The position numbers and the translations under genes were made by a program. DNA of 6,106 nt from Bacteroidales bacterium (GTDB lineage: Bacteria; Bacteroidota; Bacteroidia; Bacteroidales; WCHB1-69). The notes below the pieces were generated by a model. It ran no database searches. It worked only from the letters and a program-made list of their open reading frames with translations, and was not told the DNA's origin. How positions within the stretch are numbered: position 1 is the stretch's first letter; each line of letters begins with the position of its first letter. This document shows positions 5,662 through 6,106 of the stretch, one piece after another. Where the stretch lies: the NCBI GenBank assembly GCA_012838875.1, contig DUOL01000187.1, positions 1 through 6,106 of the forward strand, given 5' to 3'.

Positions 5662-6106
5662 ATGATTATTAAAAAAAACTTTCTTTTCCTTATTCTTATA
5701 ACCTTATTTACAACTTTAAGTGCGCAAGAATTACACGATTTCGGTTTTAAAAGAGAGCTAAATCTTCCCGTATATCATCATGAAAACAGTCCTTTGCTTA
5801 ATCCTTGGGGCGGCGGCATGAACTCCGTTCGTATGTCGCAAATTGATTTAAACTTAGATGGGATTAAAGATCTTTTTATTTTTGAAAAAAATGGAAATCG
5901 AGTTTTGACTTTTATTAATCAGGGGAATGAAAACGAAATTTCTTATCAATATGCGCCTGAGTACAAACATTTTTTTCCCTCGCTTCACGATTGGGTAATT
6001 TTAACAGATTATAACGGAGACGGGAAAGAAGACATTTTCACTTACGGGTTAGCAGGAATTAAAGTTTATAAAAACGTTTCGGATACAAAACTGAAATTTG
6101 AGTTAA
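5662..6106 (+). CDS. Secreted FG-GAP/VCBS-type repeat protein, partial at its C-terminus
   Basis: The frame opens at ATG 5662, 15 bp after the HAD stop, and stays open to the window edge (148 complete codons). The N-terminus is a clear signal peptide: Lys4-Lys5, a hydrophobic core at about 7-19, and a likely cleavage after LSA (residue 21), before QELHD. The mature part has two calcium-binding-type Asp loops of the DxNxDGxxD form: DLNLDGIKD at 62-70 and DYNGDGKED at 116-124, each followed by hydrophobic strand residues, as in FG-GAP/VCBS beta-propeller repeats. Such Bacteroidetes proteins are exported and often carry a C-terminal type IX secretion sorting domain; that end is outside the window, so this cannot be tested here. 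The short gap suggests co-transcription with the HAD gene. No enzymatic function can be assigned. Confidence 0.88.
   Translation, partial: MIIKKNFLFLILITLFTTLSAQELHDFGFKRELNLPVYHHENSPLLNPWGGGMNSVRMSQIDLNLDGIKDLFIFEKNGNRVLTFINQGNENEISYQYAPEYKHFFPSLHDWVILTDYNGDGKEDIFTYGLAGIKVYKNVSDTKLKFEL

Overview
The window looks like a low-GC Bacteroidetes chromosome segment, probably from an anaerobic fermenter. Three things support this: start codons preceded by A-rich stretches without Shine-Dalgarno sequences, two exact matches to the Bacteroidetes -7 promoter element TAnnTTTG in the one long intergenic gap, and gene families typical of that phylum (sodium-pumping biotin decarboxylase, FG-GAP/VCBS-type secreted protein). 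The genus cannot be read from the sequence.

Left two thirds (1-4514, minus strand): five closely spaced genes, read from right to left. They are an OadG-like small membrane subunit, a biotin carboxyl carrier protein, an acyl-CoA carboxyltransferase (MmdA/PccB type), a TerC-family membrane protein, and the start of the OadB/MmdB sodium-pump beta subunit, which runs off the left edge. Gaps are only 34, 41, 36 and 52 bp and no internal promoter or terminator was seen, so one operon is likely. Four of the five genes are the standard parts of a Na+-translocating decarboxylase, most likely for (S)-methylmalonyl-CoA. The carboxyltransferase moves the carboxyl group to biotin on the carrier, the membrane beta subunit releases CO2 and pumps Na+ out, and the small subunit holds the complex together. 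No biotin carboxylase is present, which favours decarboxylase over propionyl-CoA carboxylase. The odd member is TerC, a predicted metal/ion transporter inserted between the carboxyltransferase and its membrane pump subunit.

Middle (4515-4810): a divergent AT-rich promoter region of 296 bp. It carries back-to-back TATCTTTG elements, a small palindrome at the probable start site of the leftward operon, and a 10-bp-phased direct repeat.

Right third (4811-6106, plus strand): a previously uncalled 46-codon ORF begins just after the rightward promoter and overlaps the next start by ATGA. It is followed by a HAD-family hydrolase and, 15 bp later, a secreted protein with two Asp-rich calcium-binding-type repeats that runs off the right edge. 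These three probably form a second operon. No RNA genes, CRISPR arrays, insertion sequences or att sites were seen.
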